This document shows positions 8,466 to 15,724 of a stretch of DNA of 64,000 nucleotides, in pieces. Made by a program: the position numbers and the translations under genes. The first letter of the stretch is position 1; every line of letters starts with the position of its first letter. The stretch is from JAAXHF01 sp963665955. GTDB lineage: Bacteria; Desulfobacterota; Binatia; Bin18. The stretch lies in contig OZ246887.1 in the NCBI GenBank assembly GCA_965231765.1, forward strand, positions 496,001 through 560,000. The letters are read 5' to 3'. The notes beneath the pieces were generated by a model. It did not search any database and was not told the origin of the DNA. It saw only the letters and a list, made by a program, of their open reading frames with translations.

Positions 8466-9242
8466 ATGTTACATGCGGTGTTCTTTGGCATTGCTGTTGT
8501 GGTAGGTCTGATTGTCAGCCCCTCAGCTTCGGCTGAGCAGATCATTCGCTGTCGCAGCAATGACTATCAGTACAACCATTGCCCAACCCGAGAACATGGG
8601 CCGATCCGCCTCACCCAGCAGATATCAAAAAGCGCCTGTATCGAAGGCCGGACCTGGGGCTACGATCGACGTGGAGTGTGGGTCGATCAGGGCTGCGATG
8701 CGAAGTTCCGAGTGGTGGCACGCCGCCGTGACCGGGATGATCGGGGCCGCCGGGGCAACCGACATGGCAAGCACCTCGTGTGCCGGAGCGATGGCTTCGC
8801 CTACAACCACTGTCGAGCTAATGCCATTGGCAGGGGGAGCAAAGTCCGGCTCGCCAAACAGATTTCAAAAGCTCGCTGTATCCAGAATGAAACCTGGGGC
8901 ACCGACAAGCGCGGTATCTGGGTCGATCAGGGCTGTGAGGCTGAGTTTGAGATTCTGCCTCGGCGCAACGACCGCGTCGCAGGTAGAAAAGACACCCTGC
9001 GTTGCTCAAGTAAGAACTACTCTTATGGGCACTGCCGGGCTGATACACGCAACGGAGTCCGTTTGCTCAAGAAACTCTCGAAGGTCCGCTGTGTTGAGAA
9101 TGAAACCTGGGGCACCGATCAGCGTGGAGTCTGGGTGGACCAAGGCTGCTCGGCCGAATTTCAGCTGGGTCATGCGGCGAGGAATCCAGTCGGGAATGCG
9201 CTCGGACAGGCGCTTGGCAACCTCTTGGCGCCGCCCAGGTAA
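8466..9242 (+). CDS. Secreted protein with three DUF3011 repeats
   Basis: The protein of 258 residues starts best at ATG 8466, nine bases after AGGAGG; the TTG at 8460 is too close to that site. A signal peptide (HAVFFGIAVVVGLIVSPSASA) precedes three DUF3011 units of about 60-70 residues each. Each has a Cys near the start (CRSNDYQYNHC, CRSDGFAYNHC, CSSKNYSYGHC) and ends with TWGxDxRGxWVDQGCxAxF. Basic linkers (RRRDRDDRGRRGNRHGK) lie between units. Four cysteines per unit suggest disulfides in the periplasm or outside the cell. The family resembles lectin-like or cell-surface domains but its function is unproven. The C-terminus (NPVGNALGQALGNLL) is low in charge. A palindrome follows at 9264-9293. 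Confidence 0.85.
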   Translation: MLHAVFFGIAVVVGLIVSPSASAEQIIRCRSNDYQYNHCPTREHGPIRLTQQISKSACIEGRTWGYDRRGVWVDQGCDAKFRVVARRRDRDDRGRRGNRHGKHLVCRSDGFAYNHCRANAIGRGSKVRLAKQISKARCIQNETWGTDKRGIWVDQGCEAEFEILPRRNDRVAGRKDTLRCSSKNYSYGHCRADTRNGVRLLKKLSKVRCVENETWGTDQRGVWVDQGCSAEFQLGHAARNPVGNALGQALGNLLAPPR

Positions 9243-9263
9243 TGGCGACCCCCCTGATGCGCA

Positions 9264-9293
9264 CGTAGGGGCAGTTCGTGAACCGCCCCTACG
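9264..9293. repeat. Palindromic element (copy 1), bidirectional terminator-like
   Basis: CGTAGGGGC (9264-9272) pairs with GCCCCTACG (9285-9293), with a loop containing GTTCGTGAAC. It stands between the converging DUF3011 and aldo-keto reductase genes. A near copy lies at 11640-11666. Confidence 0.65.
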
Positions 9294-9298
9294 CCTCT

Positions 9299-10270
9299 TT
9301 ATCCATGACGCAAAACCGTCCTCTGACACTCCGCGATCCGTTCCATCGTCGCCGCTGGTAGCGGACCAGCCTCAGCTGCGGCGATAGCCTCAGCCAGTTC
9401 GGTGCGATTTTTGGCGCCGGTCACAACCGTACTCACTCCGGGCAAGCTCAGCGCATAGCGCATGGCAGCCTGGGCCAGCGATCCTGAGCTACGTAAAAAG
9501 CCAAGATGTTGCTGGGCTCGGACAAAGTCGGTTGCTACGGGATGGTCTGCTGGCAGCGAACGATCGATCGCATCAGTCAGTGAGCCGGCAGCAAACGGGC
9601 GAATACCGAATACGCCGATTTGCCGCGCGTGTGCGAAGCCGATCATTGCTAAGTGATTCCGATACGGCGCATCGCTCGCCGCACCCATTTCTCCTTCAGA
9701 ATCGAGCATATTGGTGACCAGCTGTACGGTCTCGAGTCTGTTATCAGAAAAGAGATCACGAATGACATCGTGTCGGGCAATGCCAGTAAAGCCGATGGCA
9801 CGGGTGAGGCCCTCCTCCTTGAGTTTTTGTAGCGTGTCCAGGACGCCATCGGCTCCCAGCATTTCTTGTGTGGTCAGTCTGAGTGCAGCGGCTGGGTCTT
9901 GAGGCTCTATCTGATTATGCAGTTGGAAAATATCAACCTGATCAAGTCCCATACGGCTGAGGCTCGCCTCCAAGGAGCGGCGTATCGTACCAGCAAGATC
10001 AGTCCGATCCTTAGGCCGCACAAAGACCTTCGTGGCAATGAGTGGTTTCGGTACGAGTTCAGGCCAGGCTTTGCCGACAATCTCTTCGGCTTTGCCATTG
10101 CCATACATGGGAGCAACATCAAGAACATTGATCCCAGCGGCAACCGCCTGCTTAACCGTCTCAATGCACTCCTCCTCGGTCGTCTCACCCCAGACCATAC
10201 CAATGCCACCACCACCGAGGGTAATCTCTGAGACCTGCAATCCGGTTCTCCCGAGTGTCCGTTGTTGCAT
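9299..10270 (-). CDS. Aldo/keto reductase
   Basis: A 323-residue NADPH-dependent reductase of the aldo/keto reductase superfamily. The (beta/alpha)8 barrel catalytic tetrad is visible: Asp in INVLDVAPMYG, the Tyr of the same motif, Lys in PLIATKVFV and His in VDIFQLHNQ. The N-terminus QQRTLGRTGLQVSEITLGGGGIG is the usual family start. The C-terminal cofactor region is LPGVSTVVTGAKNRTELAEA. The gene begins 25 bases after the enoyl-CoA hydratase stop, so both form an operon (hydratase first). It probably reduces a ketone or aldehyde made from the hydratase branch; substrate unknown. Confidence 0.92.
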   Translation of the reverse strand: MQQRTLGRTGLQVSEITLGGGGIGMVWGETTEEECIETVKQAVAAGINVLDVAPMYGNGKAEEIVGKAWPELVPKPLIATKVFVRPKDRTDLAGTIRRSLEASLSRMGLDQVDIFQLHNQIEPQDPAAALRLTTQEMLGADGVLDTLQKLKEEGLTRAIGFTGIARHDVIRDLFSDNRLETVQLVTNMLDSEGEMGAASDAPYRNHLAMIGFAHARQIGVFGIRPFAAGSLTDAIDRSLPADHPVATDFVRAQQHLGFLRSSGSLAQAAMRYALSLPGVSTVVTGAKNRTELAEAIAAAEAGPLPAATMERIAECQRTVLRHG

Positions 10271-10295
10271 AGTTTTGCCCTTCTCAGCTTACTTC

Positions 10296-11165
10296 TTAGC
10301 TGGCCTTTTTCTCGCCTTTGGCTTTTAGTGCTTTCGCCGTATCGGGCGGTAAGCCAGTCGGATCAATCAGCATGCCGTGCACGTGCAGATTATGGGTGTG
10401 GGCCAATTGATGTAGGGCGAAAGAGGTCTGCATAGCGTTCACCCGCCCCTGGGCATCTTCCGCTGCGTTGACTGCCTCTTTGGTCAGTTTGAGGGCAAAC
10501 AGCGGTTTACGTGTAATCTTTGCTGCCATTGCTAATGATGCCTCTTCAAGCTGAGCGCGCGGCACAACTTGATTGACCATGCCGATGCTTCGGGCTTCGC
10601 TGGCAGCCAGCCAGTCTGAGGTAAACAGAAACTCTTTAGCCTTGCGTGGTCCCAGTTCCCAAGGATGGGCAAAATACTCAACCCCATCGACCCCAAAGCT
10701 CACCGTCGGATCGACAAACTGAGCATCCTCACTGGCAATGATAATATCGCACGGCCAGATCAGCATCAGCCCACCAGCAATGCATTTGCCCTGGACAGCC
10801 GCAATCGTCGGTTTTGGAATATTCCGCCAGCGTTCGCAGAACCCCAGGTAGACTTCCTTCTCGCGCGCCATCTGCGACTCAGCCCCAGCGCAAGTAAAAC
10901 CACACCAGGTTCCAACCGTGTCATACTCCAGCATAGTTTGTTGGGCATTCGGCTCACGTAAGTCATGGCCGGATGAAAAATGGGGACCATTCGCCGCCAG
11001 GATGATGACTTTCACCTCATCATCACGAGCGGCCTGATTAAAAGCCTCATTCAACTCGTACAGGAGCTTGGTGTCTTGGGCGTTACGTGTGTCAGGGCGA
11101 TTGAGCACGATCCGGACAACATACGGGGCCGGGTTTTCATACACGAGATTGCTGAACTCTGTCAT
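10296..11165 (-). CDS. Enoyl-CoA hydratase/isomerase family protein
   Basis: A 289-residue crotonase-fold protein. ATG 11165 is chosen because AAAGGAGG ends 4-5 bases upstream; a longer GTG start would use the ribosome site itself as coding sequence. Crotonase signatures: LNRPDTRNAQD at residues 21-31, the oxyanion-hole segment HFSSGHDLRE, and AVQGKCIAGGLMLIWPCDI. The second catalytic Glu of classical hydratases is not obvious (DPTVSFGVDGVEY), so hydratase is not certain and isomerase or hydrolase activity is possible. A His-rich tail (HQLAHTHNLHVHG) is unusual. First gene of a two-gene operon with the aldo/keto reductase. Confidence 0.9.
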   Translation of the reverse strand: MTEFSNLVYENPAPYVVRIVLNRPDTRNAQDTKLLYELNEAFNQAARDDEVKVIILAANGPHFSSGHDLREPNAQQTMLEYDTVGTWCGFTCAGAESQMAREKEVYLGFCERWRNIPKPTIAAVQGKCIAGGLMLIWPCDIIIASEDAQFVDPTVSFGVDGVEYFAHPWELGPRKAKEFLFTSDWLAASEARSIGMVNQVVPRAQLEEASLAMAAKITRKPLFALKLTKEAVNAAEDAQGRVNAMQTSFALHQLAHTHNLHVHGMLIDPTGLPPDTAKALKAKGEKKAS

Positions 11166-11309
11166 ATGCCCTCCTTTCACATGCTGCTGTCATACCAACA
11201 TGTTGAGGCGGGCGCTAGCGTTCAGAAGCTTCGGTTCTTGTCCTTTGGCGTGTTGTCTGCGATGATCGCCTGACCTTAATTTAAGGCAACAACCCTAAAG
11301 GAGGAGCGT

Positions 11310-11615
11310 ATGATCGTGATCTCAGGGACGATCCCCGTCAAGGCCGAAACTCGTGAGGAAGCACGCCAACTGGCTCTGGAGATGGCCAAGGCCACCCAAG
11401 CTGAAGCCGGCTGTCTGTTTTATAACTTCTATGCGGACCTGGCCGATCCCAATCTCTTTCGTATTTTTGAGGAATGGGAGTCCGAAGAATCGCTGGGCAA
11501 GCATTTTCAGACAGACCATATGGCAAAATTTATCAAGGAAATTCCTCGCCTCGTTGCCGGCCCGATTGATGCCAAAAAATACACTGTCAGCGCAGCGGAA
11601 CCGCTAAGTGTATAA
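11310..11615 (+). CDS. Antibiotic-biosynthesis-monooxygenase (ABM) fold protein, YgiN-like
   Basis: A 101-residue dimeric alpha-beta barrel protein: SGTIPVKAETREEARQL at the N-terminus, AGCLFYNFYADLADPNLFRIFEEWES in the middle and the family's HFQTDHMAKF helix (about 71-80). Such proteins are cofactor-free quinol monooxygenases or heme/aromatic-binding proteins. AAAGGAGGAG lies before the ATG. It diverges from the enoyl-CoA hydratase operon across 144 bases and is followed by a palindromic element. Confidence 0.88.
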   Translation: MIVISGTIPVKAETREEARQLALEMAKATQAEAGCLFYNFYADLADPNLFRIFEEWESEESLGKHFQTDHMAKFIKEIPRLVAGPIDAKKYTVSAAEPLSV

Positions 11616-11639
11616 GACGATCGCTTGCAGCGTTCATCC

Positions 11640-11666
11640 GTAGGGTGGTTCGCGAACCGCCCTTAC
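11640..11666. repeat. Palindromic element (copy 2), bidirectional terminator-like
   Basis: GTAGGG-TGGTTCGCGAACC-GCCCTTAC has a perfect 12-bp palindromic core GGTTCGCGAACC (11647-11658) flanked by nearly complementary GTAGGG/CCCTTAC. It lies between converging ABM and AMIN-DUF1329 genes, the same setting as the copy at 9264. Confidence 0.65.
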
Positions 11667-11773
11667 CGTTTCTCCACGTTACCAAGTCAGCACTCGGGAT
11701 GTGTCATACCGGGATTGTTTGATATGGTCCGCGTCTCTCCCTCGGCGTTTTTTTCTTTCCCTGCTCCCCTCGC

Positions 11774-13780
11774 CTAGCGCGCACTCCTAATCAAATAGTT
11801 CGTACTATATACGTCGGGTGTATTCTGCTTCGCGTCTGTGTTGAAATACCATTCCGTCTTCCAACCAAAGGGTTCCATCTTGCCTGAAGGTGCATCAAAG
11901 GTCGTGGCACGTTCCTCTTGTAGATCGATCATGAGTCCATTCGGAATGAACGGCCACTCTTCTTGTGCCCGATGGGTCGCACCTTCGACAGGCCAGATCG
12001 GGTATCCCCAATACGGACTCTTGGTGGCAAAGAAGCACAAATGCAAAGCCTTCCACAGCTCGCCCTGCTGATCATACATTTCTTGAATAAGCGGGGCGTA
12101 GAAGTCTTGATCAATATACAGAATGCGTTTGGAGTAAGCGTACGGGCGGGGATAGCCAGTCGGCGTGGCTTCTATCACCCATACCCGACGTTTCTCCCAC
12201 AAGACACATGGCAATGCACCGAGAAACCCATGCTGACCATCCCGAGGCGCGCACCAGACGGAACGATCGCCATACTTGCCACTGTGAACGACTGCCAGAA
12301 TATCCTTCTCGGTAATGACCCGGAAGCTCCAGTAGCTGAGTTTGGCGGCAAATCCCCAGAAGGAATCGACATCAACATCGGTTCCCCACACGGCCTCGCC
12401 TCGATTGGCAATACCGATCCGACGGACGCGGCGCAGCTGAGGCCTATATAGATACGTATCATCGGGAGTGTTGGCGGCAACGTAGGACAGGGTCAGTACC
12501 GATGTGCCTTTATCCTGGGCTGGAAACGTCATGGGTCCGAGCAGGGTCGTATGGCGTAGAGCCGGATTATACGGCACGATGGGCTTGGGATCGAGATACA
12601 GTCGGCCCGTCCAAGCCATACGCCGCCAGTGACTGGCAAACAGCTTCTCGACCATACCATGTCGATTCACTAACTCACTGCTGAAGTCAGTTCCAGCGTT
12701 ATCGGTGATATACGGGTTCTGGGACGTATTCCACATGATCTTATACCCAGCCAAGGGATCGTTGAGATCAATAAAGGGAAAGGGCGCGCCAGCTACATAG
12801 TCAAGGAGTTCTCGTCCATCATCAGACAGCTTGACCCATGGCGCAAACTGAGCTGTCGCGTCAACATACGCCTGGGGCCACTCGACTTTTTGGGTTTCTT
12901 GGACAGTGATCGGCATGCCCCGTTCAACCATCCAACGGGTTGATGGGGTGAGCAAGCTTTCGGCTTGGTCCATATTGTCGCGGGCAATGCGAGTCATCTG
13001 TAGCTCGCGGGGAGTGTCCGGGAGCGGAGGGCTATCAGCTTGGAAGCCTTGGGCTTGGACAGATTTGGTATATCGCCGAGAGGCAGCCTCTTGTTGTTCG
13101 TCAATCTGTTGTCGGACCACGCTATCGGATTTGTGCTCTAACTGCTCATGCGTTTGCTCACGAGACGCGACTGCTGGCAGATCAAGGACCTGGACCTGAG
13201 ACGGACCACGGGGTTGTATCTCTGAACGGGCTGGAGTTGGCAAATCGGGAGGAGCGGGAGGAGCGGCCGGAGGATCAAGAGGCTGCTCCATATGCGCGAC
13301 CACCGGCTGAGCATCCACATCAACAACCGGTCCGACTGTTATCGCGATTCGATCAGGGTTGTGTAACAGCTCAACGTGGCACGATTGGGCGGAGACCAGA
13401 TCCAGCACGACGCGGGCAGTGTGTGGATCAAATTGGCCAGTCCGAACACGCTGGACATATTTGGCGATTGGGTCAGCAGTTGCCTTGAGCTGAGAATGCA
13501 CCCGCCGGCTCAGGGCAGCAGAGAAGATATCAACATAACAGCGGTCAGGGCGTTTGTTTTTGGGGTCATCGGCAAGAGCAGCTTGCTGAAACGTCGCTGG
13601 CGCTGACAGTAAAATCTCAACGGTTTCAGGTGTGACCGTCACAGCTTGGACGATAGACATTGAGGCAGCAAATGACAGCCCCGGCCAGACCAGAGCGGAG
13701 CAAAAAAGTGTCCAGAACAGTGCCCAGTGGATAGGCCTCAAGCATTGATGGAGCGGAGTACGAGGGAAAACGGTATTCAT
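11774..13780 (-). CDS. Exported AMIN-DUF1329 fusion protein
   Basis: From ATG 13780 the protein has 668 residues (an upstream ATG at 13807 is possible; neither has a strong ribosome site). A signal peptide (HWALFWTLFCSALVWPGLSFA, ending near residue 38) is followed by an AMIN domain (about 45-150; core RVRTGQFDPHTARVVLDL, then NPDRIAITVG). A Pro- and Gln-rich linker of about 100 residues follows. The C-terminal 390 residues are a DUF1329 domain: WNTSQNPYITDN, RRVRRIGIANRGEAVWG, ILYIDQDFYAPLIQEMYDQQGELWK, FGWKTEWYFNTDAKQNTPDVY. DUF1329 proteins are outer-membrane-linked beta-structures common in hydrocarbon-degradation loci; AMIN domains bind peptidoglycan or envelope partners. The gene diverges from pmoC, which suggests a joint role. 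Confidence 0.85.
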   Translation of the reverse strand: MNTVFPRTPLHQCLRPIHWALFWTLFCSALVWPGLSFAASMSIVQAVTVTPETVEILLSAPATFQQAALADDPKNKRPDRCYVDIFSAALSRRVHSQLKATADPIAKYVQRVRTGQFDPHTARVVLDLVSAQSCHVELLHNPDRIAITVGPVVDVDAQPVVAHMEQPLDPPAAPPAPPDLPTPARSEIQPRGPSQVQVLDLPAVASREQTHEQLEHKSDSVVRQQIDEQQEAASRRYTKSVQAQGFQADSPPLPDTPRELQMTRIARDNMDQAESLLTPSTRWMVERGMPITVQETQKVEWPQAYVDATAQFAPWVKLSDDGRELLDYVAGAPFPFIDLNDPLAGYKIMWNTSQNPYITDNAGTDFSSELVNRHGMVEKLFASHWRRMAWTGRLYLDPKPIVPYNPALRHTTLLGPMTFPAQDKGTSVLTLSYVAANTPDDTYLYRPQLRRVRRIGIANRGEAVWGTDVDVDSFWGFAAKLSYWSFRVITEKDILAVVHSGKYGDRSVWCAPRDGQHGFLGALPCVLWEKRRVWVIEATPTGYPRPYAYSKRILYIDQDFYAPLIQEMYDQQGELWKALHLCFFATKSPYWGYPIWPVEGATHRAQEEWPFIPNGLMIDLQEERATTFDAPSGKMEPFGWKTEWYFNTDAKQNTPDVYSTNYLIRSAR

Positions 13781-14051
13781 GTTTACTTCACTTCGACTAC
13801 GAGTCATGGCGTTGATCCGATCGGTTGAGGCCGGACAGAAGGGAGAGGCATTCATCCGAGGGACGGAACACTGCCGGGGAAGACTTTTGTATCGAAACTA
13901 TCGCCCTGATTGTAGAACTGCTAGCCCATACCAATATTTCGCTCGCTTCGTCAATGCCGACTTCCGCCATTCATCAGCTTTTCAACAGTGTACTCGTGCT
14001 CCTATCCGTGGTAGACAGAAAAAAAGATGCAAACCCAAGGAGGTCTAGGCT
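13781..14051. promoter_or_regulatory. Divergent control region of AMIN-DUF1329 and pmoCAB
   Basis: The 271 bases between the two start codons carry both promoters. The AAGGAGGT ribosome site of pmoC is at 14037-14044. Nothing resembling a riboswitch is visible and I could not assign promoter boxes reliably. Confidence 0.4.
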
Positions 14052-14906
14052 ATGTCAGCGCAACACGCAGCACGGATTCAGACACCGGCAGCTGACGAAA
14101 GACACGCTCAAACGGCCAAAGGGGAAATCAAGTATGTCCGCTTTTTAGCCATCTGTGCCAGCCTCGGACTCCTTGTCCAGCTGCTGATTCGGTTATGGCA
14201 GGAAGCCTGGTGGTTCCCGATTGGTATGGATGCAACGACTCCCGAATTTGCGACATATTGGATGGGGCTGCTGTATACGGAATTTGGCATTCTCACCCTT
14301 GTCGGCCTTCTCGGTTGGCTGGCCTATCGCAACCCCTGCCGAGTCTGTGAAGCCCAACGTCATGAACACGGCCGCATCCTGGCTCAGCATGAAATTGGCC
14401 ATATTGGCAAACTGTGGGCGACGGTTGCCGTCGCTGCGATGTTCGGCTTTGGGGTGAGCTATTTTGCCGAACAGGACGCCTCGTGGCATCAGATTGTAGT
14501 CCGTGACACGGCTTTTACGCCAAGCCACATCCCATTGTTTTTCTTCACCTTCCCGATGCTCATTATTCTGACAGGTCTCAGTTCGTGGTACGCCTATAAA
14601 CGCCTCCATTACTTGTATGTCGGCGAGGATGGAACCGGGATTCCCCTCTCGTATTTGCTGTTTCCAGCTGGTGCGTGGTTGCTGGTCGCCAACGTCGCTT
14701 TTAATGAACTCGGACATTCGAGCTGGATCACCGAAGAGCTATTTGTCCAGCCATTCCATTTTCCGTTTGCCTGGGCAACGTATTTCTTTTTTGCTGGGTT
14801 TTCCTTGTTGTTTGCGACGGTGCCGCATATTTTCAAGAATCTCAAAGTCATAGCGGAAGAGACGAGCGATACAAAACTGTCAGAGGAAACTTCTGCACGA
14901 GCCTAA
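14052..14906 (+). CDS. pmoC: Copper membrane monooxygenase subunit C (PmoC/AmoC family)
   Basis: A 284-residue integral membrane protein with about six hydrophobic segments. The metal site of pMMO subunit C is intact: Asp142, His146 and His159 in EQDASWHQIVVRDTAFTPSHI-type sequence (DxxxH then 12 residues then H). The N-terminal part has the typical WFPIGMDATTPEFATYWMGLLY and the loop YRNPCRVCEAQRHEHGR. A consensus AAGGAGGT precedes the ATG. First gene of the CAB operon in standard order. It forms part of the copper-dependent enzyme that hydroxylates methane, ammonia or short hydrocarbons; the substrate of this divergent type cannot be told from sequence alone. Confidence 0.95.
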   Translation: MSAQHAARIQTPAADERHAQTAKGEIKYVRFLAICASLGLLVQLLIRLWQEAWWFPIGMDATTPEFATYWMGLLYTEFGILTLVGLLGWLAYRNPCRVCEAQRHEHGRILAQHEIGHIGKLWATVAVAAMFGFGVSYFAEQDASWHQIVVRDTAFTPSHIPLFFFTFPMLIILTGLSSWYAYKRLHYLYVGEDGTGIPLSYLLFPAGAWLLVANVAFNELGHSSWITEELFVQPFHFPFAWATYFFFAGFSLLFATVPHIFKNLKVIAEETSDTKLSEETSARA

Positions 14907-14943
14907 ACGGACGTAACGCGGCAGTCAGATCGAATAACAGGCT

Positions 14944-15687
14944 ATGAGAGCGCAAGAAATCGCTGCTCTGGGGAGGATGAAAGAGGCGAGGATTTTCGAC
15001 GCCATGTTGATCCTGGCCCTGATCGGCTTCTTTACCGTCATCCCACATGTCAGCCGGATGTTATACTTCGGTGACTGGGACTTCTGGGTTGATTGGAAAG
15101 ACAAGCTGTGGTGGCCAATTGTTGGGCCGGCGTCGGCTCTGCTCGTGACTTCAGTCGGACACTATTTGGCTTGGCATTATTTACGGCTGCCCTTGGGTGC
15201 GACCTTTGCTGCCATATTTGTCCTGATTGGAGCCTGGCTGAGTCGGATTTTCAGCTTTTACGGGCTGGAATATTATCCGCTCAATTTTGTGTGGCCGTCT
15301 ACAACAGTTCCGTTGGCCATGATCCTCGACCTGACCTTGTTTTGGAGTCGCAGCTATCTGGTCACCAGCCTGATTGGCGGCTTCCTATGGGGATTTCTCT
15401 TCTATGCCGTGAATTGGTTGATGTTGATGCCGTTCCTGCAACCCCTCACCCTGTTTGGCAAGACATTCACCGTAGCCGATTTGATGGGCTATTACTTCGT
15501 CCGGCCGCAAACGCCTGAGTACCTGCGCCGGATTGATGTTGGGACCTTGCAGGCATTTCTCGGTCAGCGGATCTGGATCAGCGTGTTTATGGCGGGTGTC
15601 ACCTGTACTCTGGTGTACTGGGCGGGTATTGGGATCGGCCACCTCTTAGGGGTGATGCCGACCAAGAAAATCCTCAAAAAAATATAA
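14944..15687 (+). CDS. pmoA: Copper membrane monooxygenase subunit A (PmoA/AmoA family)
   Basis: A 247-residue membrane protein with about seven hydrophobic segments. The diagnostic PmoA motifs are present: GDWDFWVDWKDKLWWPIV (about 43-60; the target of the general pmoA/amoA primers), EYYPLNFVWPSTTVP and the C-terminal FVRPQTPEYLRRIDVGTLQAF. The sequence around EYYPLNFVW fits the family but many flanking residues differ from proteobacterial methanotrophs, which is closer to the hydrocarbon-monooxygenase-like or uncultured groups. The ATG at 14944 has a weak ribosome site; ATG 14978 is directly preceded by GGGGAGG but with no spacer and lies in another frame-spacing, so I keep 14944. It starts 37 bases after pmoC. 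Confidence 0.95.
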   Translation: MRAQEIAALGRMKEARIFDAMLILALIGFFTVIPHVSRMLYFGDWDFWVDWKDKLWWPIVGPASALLVTSVGHYLAWHYLRLPLGATFAAIFVLIGAWLSRIFSFYGLEYYPLNFVWPSTTVPLAMILDLTLFWSRSYLVTSLIGGFLWGFLFYAVNWLMLMPFLQPLTLFGKTFTVADLMGYYFVRPQTPEYLRRIDVGTLQAFLGQRIWISVFMAGVTCTLVYWAGIGIGHLLGVMPTKKILKKI

Positions 15688-15724
15688 TCCGTCCCGCATA
15701 AAAGAACACACAACAACGCACAAT

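Noticed and set aside
8512..9387. Plus-strand open frame of 291 codons overlapping the DUF3011 gene
   Set aside because: Different frame over a clear signal-peptide protein with repeats, no ribosome site and no family-like sequence.
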